NCBI GenBank assembly: GCA_946486375.1
Contig: CAMLTW010000002.1
Span: 124,001-188,000 of the forward strand
From: an uncultured Rikenellaceae bacterium
GTDB lineage: Bacteria > Bacteroidota > Bacteroidia > Bacteroidales > Rikenellaceae
Direction: 5' to 3'
Length of the DNA stretch: 64,000 bases
The notes under the pieces were generated by a model that did no database searches, was not told the DNA's origin, and saw only the letters and a list, made by a program, of their open reading frames with translations. The position numbers and the translations under genes are program-made. This document shows positions 54,805 to 63,148 of this stretch, one piece after another (the stretch's first letter is position 1; every line of letters begins with the position of its first letter).

Positions 54805-55032
54805 TTATTTCTTTTCGATTTCCGTTCCGGAGTTCCCGGCGGCATCGTCTTTGCCTTCCGAGGAGTAATCTTTGTTCATGGCGTCTTTGAACTCCTTGAT
54901 TCCGCGTCCGGCTCCCCGCATCAGTTCGGGAATCTTTTTGGCACCGAAAAAGATGATGATCAGGACGATGATCAGGATGATCTGTTGGGGGCCGATGGCT
55001 CCCAGAACGGGCAGCAGCGTCAATGTTTCCAT
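54805..55032 (-). CDS. tatA: Twin-arginine translocase subunit TatA
   Basis: A 75-residue pore-forming subunit with one N-terminal membrane helix (PQQIILIIVLIIIFFGAKKI), the hinge FGAKKIPELMRGAGRGIKEF and a charged amphipathic tail, the standard TatA/TatE layout. It precedes tatC in the same direction. The start METLTLLPVLGAIG sits just before the membrane helix. Confidence 0.93.
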   Translation of the reverse strand: METLTLLPVLGAIGPQQIILIIVLIIIFFGAKKIPELMRGAGRGIKEFKDAMNKDYSSEGKDDAAGNSGTEIEKK

Positions 55033-55194
55033 AGCGGTCGAAAGTTGGTTTTCAGGGTAACTATACAAAGATATAAAAAAAATGGTTTCCGCATACGGGG
55101 CGAAGATTTTTCGGGACGAATTCGGTATATTTGTAAACCGTTTGTGCCGTGCGCCGCAAAAGGTTTCGGTGACTCCGGACGGAAAAAGAACGGA

Positions 55195-57045
55195 ATGGGA
55201 ACAGTGACACGGTATATCAGGATTGTGACCGTTTGCACGGTGGCGGCGGGATTGTGGGGCGGTCGGGTGCACTCCCAACGTGTAGAGCCCGACCGGATCG
55301 TCGTGGACACGATGGCCGGGAAAGAGCAGGTGGAAAAATCCCGTTCGTTTTACGACAAGCTGAAAAGCAAGGGAAACAGTTCCGGGTTTATCCGGTTGCT
55401 TTACAAGGCTTTCGTGACGGGGGACGAACGAACCCGTGATATCGACAAGCCCGTGGAAGCGAAACTCCAGAAGGAAACCGCTTATTTTTCCCGTTATCAA
55501 GGGAAACGGATCGACAACATCCTGATTTTCCGAAACAACGTTTTTGAGGAGTTGCCCGATATGGGCTGGGTGCGGCGATCTGCCAACTCGGTGCACCGGG
55601 TGACGCGGGAAAGCAAGATCCGGCAGAATCTGCTTTTCAAACCGGGGGATACGGTGAGTGCCGAAGTGCTGTCCCATAATGAACAGCTGCTCCGGGATCT
55701 GAATTTCCTTTCCGACGCCTATATCGTGGTGGTTCCGGCCCGGAACGGGGGGAAGGGCGTGGACGTGCTCGTTTTTACGCGCGACCAGTGGACCATCAGC
55801 GCCGATCTCCATTCCCGGCCCGAAGACAACTATTACCTCGACCTGTACGACAACAACTTCTTGGGATGGGGCGACCGTCTTTCGCTGCGCACGTACGGCA
55901 GTCTTTCCGGGAAAAAATACGGGGGCAACATGCTCGGTTACCGGATGTCCAACATGTGGGGAAGTTTTTTCAATGCCGAAGCGTGGGCGGGAAAAGGCTA
56001 TGAGGAAAGCGAATACAGCCTCCGGATTTTCAAAGACTTCATTCTGCCGACCGACTACATGGCCGGCGGAATCGCGGAACAGCGCCAGTATTACGAAACG
56101 CAGGTGCTTTCCGATACCCTGAACCTGATTCGGGCGCGGAATTTCGATTTCTGGCTGGGGAAGTCGTGGTACCTGCCGAAACTCAAAGGAAGCTTTTTTG
56201 TGACGGCGGGTTACCAGAATCTGAAATTCGCCCGCCGCCCCGAAGTCCGGATCGATACCAATACCTATTATCACTCGCGGCAGGTGTTTCTGCTCGGAAC
56301 GGGCATCTACCGGGAATCGTTCTATCGGGGGAACCTGATTTACGGATTCGGCGCCACCGAAAACGTTCCGTACGGTTACAAACTGGAACTGATAACCGGA
56401 CGGTATCTGGGGGAGTTCGACAACAAGTGGTACTTCTCGCTGGGAGTGGCGGCGGGACGGCAGACCGGAGCCGGCTACCTGCGCGGAGCGGCCACGGGAA
56501 GCACTTTCGTTACTTCTACCGGGAAATTCCGGCAGGCTGCGCTGGATGTGGAAGTGAACTATTTCACCAACCTGCTCCGAACCGGGCGGAATTATGTCCG
56601 GCAGTTCGCCAGTGTAAGCTACCTGCACGGGTTTCAACGGTACGGCGGGGAAGGGGAATACCTCACCTTTTACGGCAGGGATTCCCCGCGCGGCTACCGG
56701 AACGAAGAAATGTACGGCACTTCCCGGCTGGTGGTCAATACGGAGACGGTGCTCTTTACGCCCATCTATTTTTATGGCTTTAGATTTGCATTCTTCGCCT
56801 TCCTGGATGCCGCGTGGATCGGAAATGACGGTTTCATCTTCGGGAACCGTTATTACACTTCTTTGGGGCTGGGGGTGCGTCTGAAAAACGAACGGTTGAT
56901 CTTCAATACGATTCAGCTCCGGTTCGGGTTCGCCCTCACCGGCAAAGGATTCGCGGATTACAATTATTTCCGTTTCAGCAGCGAATCCCGGCTTCGTATG
57001 CCCGGATACAAACCCGAAGGGCCGGATCTGACCGTTTTCCGGTAG
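55195..57045 (+). CDS. BamA/TamA-like outer-membrane protein
   Basis: A 616-residue protein with a signal peptide (about residues 1-28). The N-terminal part (about 75-200) includes a POTRA-like unit, FKPGDTVSAEVLSHNEQLLR and LNFLSDAYIVVVPARNGGKG, and the remainder is a beta barrel with the bacterial-surface-antigen pattern (GWGDRLSLRTYGSL; RDSPRGYRNEEMYGTSRLVV). It is shorter than BamA and likely helps insert or secrete a subset of outer-membrane proteins (inference). Diverges from tatA and precedes a peroxiredoxin gene by 57 nt on the same strand. Confidence 0.78.
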   Translation: MGTVTRYIRIVTVCTVAAGLWGGRVHSQRVEPDRIVVDTMAGKEQVEKSRSFYDKLKSKGNSSGFIRLLYKAFVTGDERTRDIDKPVEAKLQKETAYFSRYQGKRIDNILIFRNNVFEELPDMGWVRRSANSVHRVTRESKIRQNLLFKPGDTVSAEVLSHNEQLLRDLNFLSDAYIVVVPARNGGKGVDVLVFTRDQWTISADLHSRPEDNYYLDLYDNNFLGWGDRLSLRTYGSLSGKKYGGNMLGYRMSNMWGSFFNAEAWAGKGYEESEYSLRIFKDFILPTDYMAGGIAEQRQYYETQVLSDTLNLIRARNFDFWLGKSWYLPKLKGSFFVTAGYQNLKFARRPEVRIDTNTYYHSRQVFLLGTGIYRESFYRGNLIYGFGATENVPYGYKLELITGRYLGEFDNKWYFSLGVAAGRQTGAGYLRGAATGSTFVTSTGKFRQAALDVEVNYFTNLLRTGRNYVRQFASVSYLHGFQRYGGEGEYLTFYGRDSPRGYRNEEMYGTSRLVVNTETVLFTPIYFYGFRFAFFAFLDAAWIGNDGFIFGNRYYTSLGLGVRLKNERLIFNTIQLRFGFALTGKGFADYNYFRFSSESRLRMPGYKPEGPDLTVFR

Positions 57046-57102
57046 GGTGCGACGGAGCGGACGGAGAAAAGCGATTTTGTTCATTCATATAAAAAAGAGG
57101 AT

Positions 57103-57747
57103 ATGGCTGTATTGGTAGGAAAAAAAGCGCCGGTGTTCACGGCGCCCGCCGTGGTGAACGGCGGGGAAATCGTCGAAGATTTTTCGCTGCAACAGTATGA
57201 AGGGAAGAAATACGTCGTGTTTTTCTTCTATCCCGCGGACTTCACGTTCGTATGTCCTTCCGAGTTGCTGGCCTTTCAGGACAAGGCCGCTGAATTCGAG
57301 AAACGGAACGTGCAGGTGGTGGGCTGTTCCACCGATTCCCAGTTTTCCCACTGGAAGTGGTTGCAGACCGACGTGACGGACGGCGGCATCAAGGGAGTGA
57401 AATATCCGATCGTAGCCGACGCTTCCAAGTCCATTTCCCAGAATTACGACGTGCTGGCGGGGGATTACATGTATAACGAAATGGGCGAGATGGGGTTCGA
57501 AGGGAATCCGGTCGCCTACCGGGGGCTTTTCCTGATCGACCGGCAGGGAGTGGTGCGGCATCAGCTGGTGAACGACCTGCCGCTCGGACGGAGCGTGGAC
57601 GAGGTGCTGCGGACGGTGGACGCTCTGCAGTTTACCGAAGAGTACGGCGAAGTGTGTCCGGCCAACTGGAAGAAGGGGAAGAAAGGGATGAAGGCTTCGC
57701 CGGAGGGAGTGGCCGACTATCTTTCCCACCGGGAAGAGGAAAAATAG
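57103..57747 (+). CDS. 2-Cys peroxiredoxin (AhpC/Prx1 type)
   Basis: Reduces hydrogen peroxide, alkyl peroxides and peroxynitrite. The 214-residue protein has the peroxidatic Cys51 in PADFTFVCPSE and the resolving Cys185 in GEVCPANW, plus GCSTDSQFSHWKW and YPIVADASKSISQNYDVL. The length and C-terminal Cys fit a typical 2-Cys Prx1/AhpC. No ahpF is next to it. A strong hairpin terminator follows. Confidence 0.93.
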   Translation: MAVLVGKKAPVFTAPAVVNGGEIVEDFSLQQYEGKKYVVFFFYPADFTFVCPSELLAFQDKAAEFEKRNVQVVGCSTDSQFSHWKWLQTDVTDGGIKGVKYPIVADASKSISQNYDVLAGDYMYNEMGEMGFEGNPVAYRGLFLIDRQGVVRHQLVNDLPLGRSVDEVLRTVDALQFTEEYGEVCPANWKKGKKGMKASPEGVADYLSHREEEK

Positions 57748-57770
57748 CCTGAAACGAGGTGTCGGAAGAA

Positions 57771-57799
57771 AGGAAAGGACGGTTATTCCGTCCTTTCCT
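57771..57799. terminator. Terminator between the peroxiredoxin gene and trpA
   Basis: Perfect 12-bp stem (57771-57782 with 57788-57799), 5-nt loop TTATT, T-rich after the stem on the plus strand. It lies between convergent genes, 24 nt after the peroxiredoxin stop, and may also end the trp operon. Confidence 0.75.
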
Positions 57800-57883
57800 T
57801 GTCTTATGGCGCATTCGGTTCGCGGCAAACGGAACGATACTTTGTTCTCGGGAAGTTTCGGGCCGGAAGCCGCGGTTCCGAAC

Positions 57884-58657
57884 TTATTTTTCCAGTTGTT
57901 CCAGCAGGCCGGTTACGGCTTCCCGCACGGTCGGCCGGGCGGCGAGCTGCTTGACGAAGCCGCTTCCGATAATGGCTCCGGCGGCGTTCTCCTGCGCCGC
58001 GGCCAGCGTGGCCCGGTTGGAGATGCCGAAACCGATCAGCCGCGGATTCCGCAGGCTCATGGCGTTGATGCGCCGGAAGTAATCCAGCGTTCGGTCGCCG
58101 AAACGGTCTTTCGTACCCGTCGTGGAAGCCGTGGAAACCATGTAGATGAAACCGTCGGTGTGTTCGTCGATCAGGCGGATGCGTTCTTCCGATGTTTCCG
58201 GCGTGATGAGCATGATGAAACGCAGGCCGTATTTTTCGGCCAGGGGTTTGTATTCCCGCAGGTAATCGTTGAACGGCAGGTCGGGGACGATGACTCCGTC
58301 GATACCCGCCGCTACGCAGCTTCGGCAGAAATTTTCCACCCCGTACTGCATGATCGGGTTCAGGTAGCCCATCAAGATTAGGGGAATCGAGACGTCCTGC
58401 CGGATTCCGGCCAGTTGTCCGAACAATTTGTTCAGGGTCATGCCGTTTCGCAGGGCCGCCGTGCTGCTTTGCTGGATCACTTCTCCGTCCGCCATGGGGT
58501 CGGAAAAGGGGATGCCGATTTCGACGAGGTCGACGTCTTGCCGTTCCAGTTCGCGGATGATTTCCGCCGTGTCGTCCGCCTGGGGGAACCCGGCGGTGAA
58601 ATAGACCGAAAGGATGCCTTTCGGTTTGTCCTGAAAAAGTCGGTTGATTCGGTTCAT
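57884..58657 (-). CDS. trpA: Tryptophan synthase alpha subunit
   Basis: Cleaves indole-3-glycerol phosphate to indole and glyceraldehyde 3-phosphate; partner of TrpB. The 257-residue TIM barrel has the catalytic Glu in DLVEIGIPFSDPMADG and the second catalytic Asp in YFTAGFPQADD-adjacent sequence, with the phosphate site GFGISN. I start at MNRINRLF, whose ATG overlaps the trpF stop as ATGA; an ATG four codons upstream is also in frame. Last gene of the trp operon. Confidence 0.95.
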   Translation of the reverse strand: MNRINRLFQDKPKGILSVYFTAGFPQADDTAEIIRELERQDVDLVEIGIPFSDPMADGEVIQQSSTAALRNGMTLNKLFGQLAGIRQDVSIPLILMGYLNPIMQYGVENFCRSCVAAGIDGVIVPDLPFNDYLREYKPLAEKYGLRFIMLITPETSEERIRLIDEHTDGFIYMVSTASTTGTKDRFGDRTLDYFRRINAMSLRNPRLIGFGISNRATLAAAQENAAGAIIGSGFVKQLAARPTVREAVTGLLEQLEK

Positions 58658-59283
58658 ATTCGTTTGCATTTTATGTTGTCGATGAATGTTTTCAGGCTTG
58701 CGGCGTCTTTTACGCCGGGAGCGGTTTCGAAGCGGCTGTTCAGGTCGATGGCATACAGAGCCGGCAGGTTCAGGCGGGCGATTCGTTCCGCGTCTTCAGG
58801 CCCGATCCCTCCGCTGAGGAAAAAGGGCGTTATTCCCGGATAGGCGTTCAGAATTTCCCAGTCGAACGGTTTCCCGGAGCCGCCGTAAAGCGGGGTGCGC
58901 GTGTCGAACAGGAACCAGTCGCAGACGCCGTCGTAATTTTCGACCGCTCTTTGCAGGTCTTCCTGCGCGGCGATGCCGACCGCTTTGACGACCAGGCATG
59001 TTTCCCGGATGCGCCGGCAGATTTCCGGACTTTCGTCGCCGTGCAGCTGAACGATGTCCAGTCCGTACCGGCGGACGGTGGTCAGTACCGTTTCCGGGTT
59101 ATCGTTTACGAAAACGCCGACTTTGCGGATGGATGCGGGCAGTTCATGCCATATGTCCGGATCGAGATTTCCCGCATACCGGGGGGAACGTTCATAGAAG
59201 ATGAAGCCCAAGTAGTCGGGCTTCAGCGCCGCCACCTCCCGGATGTTTTCCGGTTCCCGCATGCCGCATACCTTGATTTTCAT
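58654..59283 (-). CDS. trpF: Phosphoribosylanthranilate isomerase
   Basis: Isomerises phosphoribosyl anthranilate by Amadori rearrangement. The 209-residue TIM barrel has the catalytic Cys in KVCGMREPENI, GFIFYERSPRY, VQLHGDES, FLSGGIGPED and the final AIDLNSRFET with the general-acid Asp. It starts in an ATGA overlap with the trpC stop (59280-59283) and ends in one with trpA. Confidence 0.95.
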   Translation of the reverse strand: MKIKVCGMREPENIREVAALKPDYLGFIFYERSPRYAGNLDPDIWHELPASIRKVGVFVNDNPETVLTTVRRYGLDIVQLHGDESPEICRRIRETCLVVKAVGIAAQEDLQRAVENYDGVCDWFLFDTRTPLYGGSGKPFDWEILNAYPGITPFFLSGGIGPEDAERIARLNLPALYAIDLNSRFETAPGVKDAASLKTFIDNIKCKRI

Positions 59284-60059
59284 AACGCTTCGAGGAATGT
59301 TTCCAGCGCGGCGGCCGGATGTTCGTGTTTCATGAAATTTTCTCCCATCAGGAATCCCCGGAACCCGGCCCGGCGCAGTTCCCGGATCGTCCGGGGATCG
59401 GAAAGACCGCTTTCGGAAATTTTCGTCAGTCCGTCGGGAAGAAGGTTCCCCAGTTCGAAGGAGGTTTGAATGTCGGTAACGAACGTGCCGAGGTTCCGGT
59501 TGTTGATGCCCGCCACGTCCACGCAGGGATTCAGGTGTTCGATTTCGGCGGCTTCGTGGATTTCCAGCAGCACTTCCATCCCCAGCCGGTGCGCTTCTTC
59601 GGCCAGTTCCGCCGTCCGTTCGGGCGTAAGGGCTGCGGCGATCAGCAGAACGACATCGGCGCCCCAGATGCGCGCTTCGTAAAGCTGGTAGGGATCGATG
59701 ATGAAATCTTTCCGGAGCAGGGGCAGGGAAACAGCTTTCCGGGCTTCCCTCAGGTCGTCCGGAGAACCGCCGAAATATTCGGTGTCGGTCAGCACGGAAA
59801 CGGCTGCGGCTCCTGCCGCCTCGTATCCGGAAACGATTTCCGCAGCGACGGCGTTCGGATGGATGAACCCTTTTGAAGGGGATTTCCGTTTGAATTCGGC
59901 GATGATGCCCGTGGCGGAATTTTCCAGCGTATTCCTAAATGAATGCACGGGCCGGGATACGGTTTCGGCCTGCCGGCGAAGTTCCGTTTCGGCGGTTTCC
60001 CTTTTTCTCCGGGCGATTTCCTCCCGCTTGGAGACGATGATTTTTTCCAGGATGTTCAT
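59280..60059 (-). CDS. trpC: Indole-3-glycerol-phosphate synthase
   Basis: Ring-closing step from CdRP to indole-3-glycerol phosphate. The 259-residue barrel has FKRKSPSKGFI with the catalytic Lys, VLTDTEYFGGSPDDL, LLRKDFIIDPYQLYEA, VLLIAAALT and INNRNLGTF. Monofunctional, separate from trpF. It begins 2 nt after trpD. Confidence 0.96.
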   Translation of the reverse strand: MNILEKIIVSKREEIARRKRETAETELRRQAETVSRPVHSFRNTLENSATGIIAEFKRKSPSKGFIHPNAVAAEIVSGYEAAGAAAVSVLTDTEYFGGSPDDLREARKAVSLPLLRKDFIIDPYQLYEARIWGADVVLLIAAALTPERTAELAEEAHRLGMEVLLEIHEAAEIEHLNPCVDVAGINNRNLGTFVTDIQTSFELGNLLPDGLTKISESGLSDPRTIRELRRAGFRGFLMGENFMKHEHPAAALETFLEAL

Positions 60060-60061
60060 GG

Positions 60062-61057
60062 TCAGGCGTTGATTTCGATGAATTTTTTCAGCACCCGCGC
60101 CGCTTTTCCGCTTTCGATGGATTCACGGGCCGCGGCGATGCAATCTCCGATGGAAAGCGACGGGTCGAGGGTACGGATGGCGTAAGCGGCGTTTGCGACC
60201 ACGGCGTTTTTCTGGGCTTCCGTCGCCCGGTTTTCCAGTACCCGGTCGAAGATGGCCGCCGCTTCTTCCACGGTTTCTCCTCCCGAAAGGTCGGCTTCCC
60301 GGCATCGCTCGAATCCCAATTCTTCCGGCGAAACGATGCTTTCCCCCTGGTTGCCGAACACCTTGAACTCGTTCGTCAGCGAGATTTCATCGTAGCCGTC
60401 GAGCGAATTGACGATGGTGTAGTCGATTCCCGTTTGCTGGTAAAGATAGTTGTAGAGCCGTCCCAGTTTCAGGTTGTAGACACCGAGCAGCTGCCGGCGG
60501 GGAAGGGTGGGGTTTACCAGCGGCCCCAGCATGTTGAAAAAGGTGCGGACGGCGAGGGCCTTGCGGACGGGAGCCACCGCTTTCAGGGCCGGATTGAAGA
60601 ACTGGGCGTGCAGGTAGGCCATGCGGCAGGCATCGAGCGAGCGTTTCAACGTGTCCGTATCGCGCGTGAATTTTACGCCGTGGGCTTCGATGACGTTCGA
60701 GGCGCCGCTCACGGAAGTCGAGCCGTAGTTTCCGTGCTTCACCACGCGGTACCCGGCTCCGGCCACTACGAAGCAGGCCGCGGTGGAAATGTTGAACGTG
60801 TTCTTGTTGTCGCCGCCCGTTCCTACGATGTCGATGGCGTCGTAATCGCTGAGGTCGACCGGAACGCGCAGTTCCAGCAGGGCGTCCCGGAAGCCGGTCA
60901 GTTCGTCGATGGTGATGCTCCGCATCAGGAAAACGGTGATGAAGGCGGCGATCTGGCTTTCGTTGTATTCCCCGTGCGACATGCGGATCAGTACGTCCCG
61001 CGCTTCTTCGCGGTCGAGGTAGCTGTGCTCGAACAGCCTGTATAACAGTTTTTTCAT
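60062..61057 (-). CDS. trpD: Anthranilate phosphoribosyltransferase
   Basis: Joins anthranilate to PRPP. The 331-residue protein has DIVGTGGDNKNTFNISTAA and KHGNYGSTSVSGASNVIEA (PRPP and metal binding) and FFNMLGPLVNPTLPRRQLLG. Another ATG lies three codons upstream (61066). The frame stays open to 62041, but that portion is the antisense-type shadow of trpG and trpE in another frame and is not part of this protein. Separate from trpG, unlike in enteric bacteria. Confidence 0.95.
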   Translation of the reverse strand: MKKLLYRLFEHSYLDREEARDVLIRMSHGEYNESQIAAFITVFLMRSITIDELTGFRDALLELRVPVDLSDYDAIDIVGTGGDNKNTFNISTAACFVVAGAGYRVVKHGNYGSTSVSGASNVIEAHGVKFTRDTDTLKRSLDACRMAYLHAQFFNPALKAVAPVRKALAVRTFFNMLGPLVNPTLPRRQLLGVYNLKLGRLYNYLYQQTGIDYTIVNSLDGYDEISLTNEFKVFGNQGESIVSPEELGFERCREADLSGGETVEEAAAIFDRVLENRATEAQKNAVVANAAYAIRTLDPSLSIGDCIAAARESIESGKAARVLKKFIEINA

Positions 61058-61101
61058 GGTTGTCATTTCTTGTATGGATTTCGGAAAACGAAAGATTGCG
61101 G

Positions 61102-61668
61102 TCAGTTTTCCAGCCAGTTGGCGATCATCTTTTCCCCCAGCGGCGTCAGCACCGATTCGGGATGGAACTGCACGCCCCGTACATCGTAGGTCTTGTGGGC
61201 CAGCGCCATGATGTTTCCCGCCCTGTCTTCGGCGGTGACGGTCAGCACGTCGGGGAAATTTTCCCGGCCGACGATCCACGAATGATAACGGCCCGCTTCG
61301 GTTGTCGCCGGGATTCCCCGGAACAGCGGGTCGTCGCCCGTGATCCGGATTTCGGTGGCGATTCCGTGGAACACTTCCGGCAGGTTGTGCAGCGTGGCGC
61401 CGAAGGCTTCGCCGATGGCCTGTTCGCCCAGACAGACGCCCAGAATGCTTTTGATCGGGGCATAACGCCGGATCAGCGGCAGGAGAATGCCCGCTTCGGA
61501 GGGAATTCCCGGCCCGGGAGAAAGGAGTATTTTGTCGTAGCGGTCGATTTCGTCCAGCCCGATCTTGTCGTTTCGGAAGACGTCCACCTCCGTATGTCCG
61601 AGCTTGCGAACGGCATGGACGAGATTGTAGGTGAACGAATCGTAATTGTCGAAAACGAGTATTTTCAT
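61102..61668 (-). CDS. trpG: Anthranilate synthase glutaminase subunit
   Basis: Releases ammonia from glutamine for TrpE. The 188-residue class I glutamine amidotransferase has the nucleophile Cys in GVCLGEQAIGEAFG, the oxyanion PGPGIPSEAG and the His-Glu pair in VQFHPESVLT. It starts 24 nt after trpE. Confidence 0.95.
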   Translation of the reverse strand: MKILVFDNYDSFTYNLVHAVRKLGHTEVDVFRNDKIGLDEIDRYDKILLSPGPGIPSEAGILLPLIRRYAPIKSILGVCLGEQAIGEAFGATLHNLPEVFHGIATEIRITGDDPLFRGIPATTEAGRYHSWIVGRENFPDVLTVTAEDRAGNIMALAHKTYDVRGVQFHPESVLTPLGEKMIANWLEN

Positions 61669-61692
61669 GGTTTCGCTTTTTTCGGTGAAGGA

Positions 61693-63096
61693 TCAGTTTT
61701 TCAGCGTTTCCGCCATTTCGATGGCTTTTCGCAGGGCGGCCAGTTTGGTGTTCACTTCGGCCAGCTCCTTTTCCGGATCGGATTTGGCGACGATGCCGGC
61801 GCCCGCCTGGAAATAGAGGGTGTTGTTTCGGCTGAGGAACGTCCGGATGGTGATGGCCTGATTCAGGTTGCCGTCGAAACCGATGTAGCCGATACAGCCC
61901 CCGTAAACGCCTCTCGCGTGTTTCTCCATTTCGCCGATAAGCTGCATGGCCCGCACCTTCGGAGCGCCCGACAAGGTGCCCGCCGGAAAGGTGTCGGCGA
62001 AGAGCCGGATGCGGTTGACGTTTTCCGGAACGGTGCCGCACACGCGCGAAACCATGTGGATCACGTGGGAGTAGAACTGGATTTCCTTGTAGGATTTGAC
62101 CGAAACGTCGGTCGCGTTCCGGCTCAGGTCGTTGCGGGCCAGGTCGACCAGCATGACGTGTTCCGCGTTTTCCTTGGGATCTTTCAGCAGTTCGGCCGCC
62201 AGCTGTCCGTCTTTGGCGTCGTCTCCCGTCCGGCGGAAAGTGCCCGCGATGGGATCAATGGTGGCGGTATTCCCTTCGACTTTGAGGTGGGTTTCGGGCG
62301 ACGAACCGAATATCCGGTAAGAACCGAAGTCGAAATAGAAAAGGTAGGGCGACGGGTTGATGCAGCGCAGGGCGCGGTACACCTTGAAGTCGTCCCCCAT
62401 GAATTTCTGTTGGAACCGCCGCGAGGGTACGATCTGGAAGACATCCCCCCGTTTGCAGTGGGCGATACCCTTGCGCACCATATCCTTATAGTCTTCGTCC
62501 GTAATGGGCGAACCGACTTCTCCCCGCGTGTGGAAATCGTAGGAAGGGAAATTCCGGCTGTCCAGTACGGAAAGCAGTTCTTCCATGCCGCTTTCCCGGC
62601 CTTCGCAGAGGTTTTCGGTGATCGTCATTTCGTTGCGCAGGTGGTTCACCGCCACCACGTAGCGGTAAAGGATGTAGGTCATTTCCGGGATGCCGCCCGT
62701 TTCTCCGTCCGGTTTCGGGACGGAAATGTTTTCGAAATATTTCACCGCGTCGTAGGCCGTGTAACCGAAAAAGCCGTTCAGCCGGCTTTCGTCTCCGCTG
62801 ACCTCGAACCGGGCGACGAAGTCGTTCAGCGCGTCGGCCAGCGGAAGGTTCCCGTCGATTTTCCGGACTTCGATCCGCCCGTCGGGATATTGTTCCATGA
62901 CCTGAAAGTCGCGTACGCTGAACCGGGCCAGCGGCTCGATGCCGATGAACGAAAAACTGTTTTCGGTCGAGTGGTAATCCGAACTTTCCAGCAGCGCCGA
63001 TTCGGGAAACATGTCCCGGACTTTCAGGTAGATGCTCACCGGAGTCTGGATGTCGGCCAGCCGGGTTTTGCAAAGGGTTTTTATTTTGGTTTTCAT
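61693..63096 (-). CDS. trpE: Anthranilate synthase component I
   Basis: Makes anthranilate from chorismate with ammonia from TrpG. The 467-residue protein has the chorismate-binding domain with FQIVPSRRF, DPIAGTFRRTGDD, DLARNDLSR, LSGAPKVRAMQLI and GCIGYIGFDGNLNQAITIRT. Near the N-terminus ALLESSD contains the LLES-type motif of the tryptophan feedback site, so allosteric inhibition is likely. Second gene of the operon after trpB. Confidence 0.96.
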   Translation of the reverse strand: MKTKIKTLCKTRLADIQTPVSIYLKVRDMFPESALLESSDYHSTENSFSFIGIEPLARFSVRDFQVMEQYPDGRIEVRKIDGNLPLADALNDFVARFEVSGDESRLNGFFGYTAYDAVKYFENISVPKPDGETGGIPEMTYILYRYVVAVNHLRNEMTITENLCEGRESGMEELLSVLDSRNFPSYDFHTRGEVGSPITDEDYKDMVRKGIAHCKRGDVFQIVPSRRFQQKFMGDDFKVYRALRCINPSPYLFYFDFGSYRIFGSSPETHLKVEGNTATIDPIAGTFRRTGDDAKDGQLAAELLKDPKENAEHVMLVDLARNDLSRNATDVSVKSYKEIQFYSHVIHMVSRVCGTVPENVNRIRLFADTFPAGTLSGAPKVRAMQLIGEMEKHARGVYGGCIGYIGFDGNLNQAITIRTFLSRNNTLYFQAGAGIVAKSDPEKELAEVNTKLAALRKAIEMAETLKN

Positions 63097-63148
63097 CTTC
63101 GAGTGTTTTTTATCGTTCCATATTCCGGATGCGGTCGCCCATTCGTGT

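Noticed and set aside
53875..55194. Long plus-strand open frame leading into the BamA-like gene
   Set aside because: It is the complementary-strand shadow of tatC and tatA; the real protein begins at ATG 55195 with a signal peptide.
55033..57084. Long minus-strand open frame continuous with tatA
   Set aside because: Opposite-strand shadow of the BamA-like gene; only the last 75 codons (tatA) are protein-like.
61058..62041. N-terminal extension of the trpD frame
   Set aside because: Out-of-frame reading through trpG and trpE; Arg/Gly/His-rich and not family-like.
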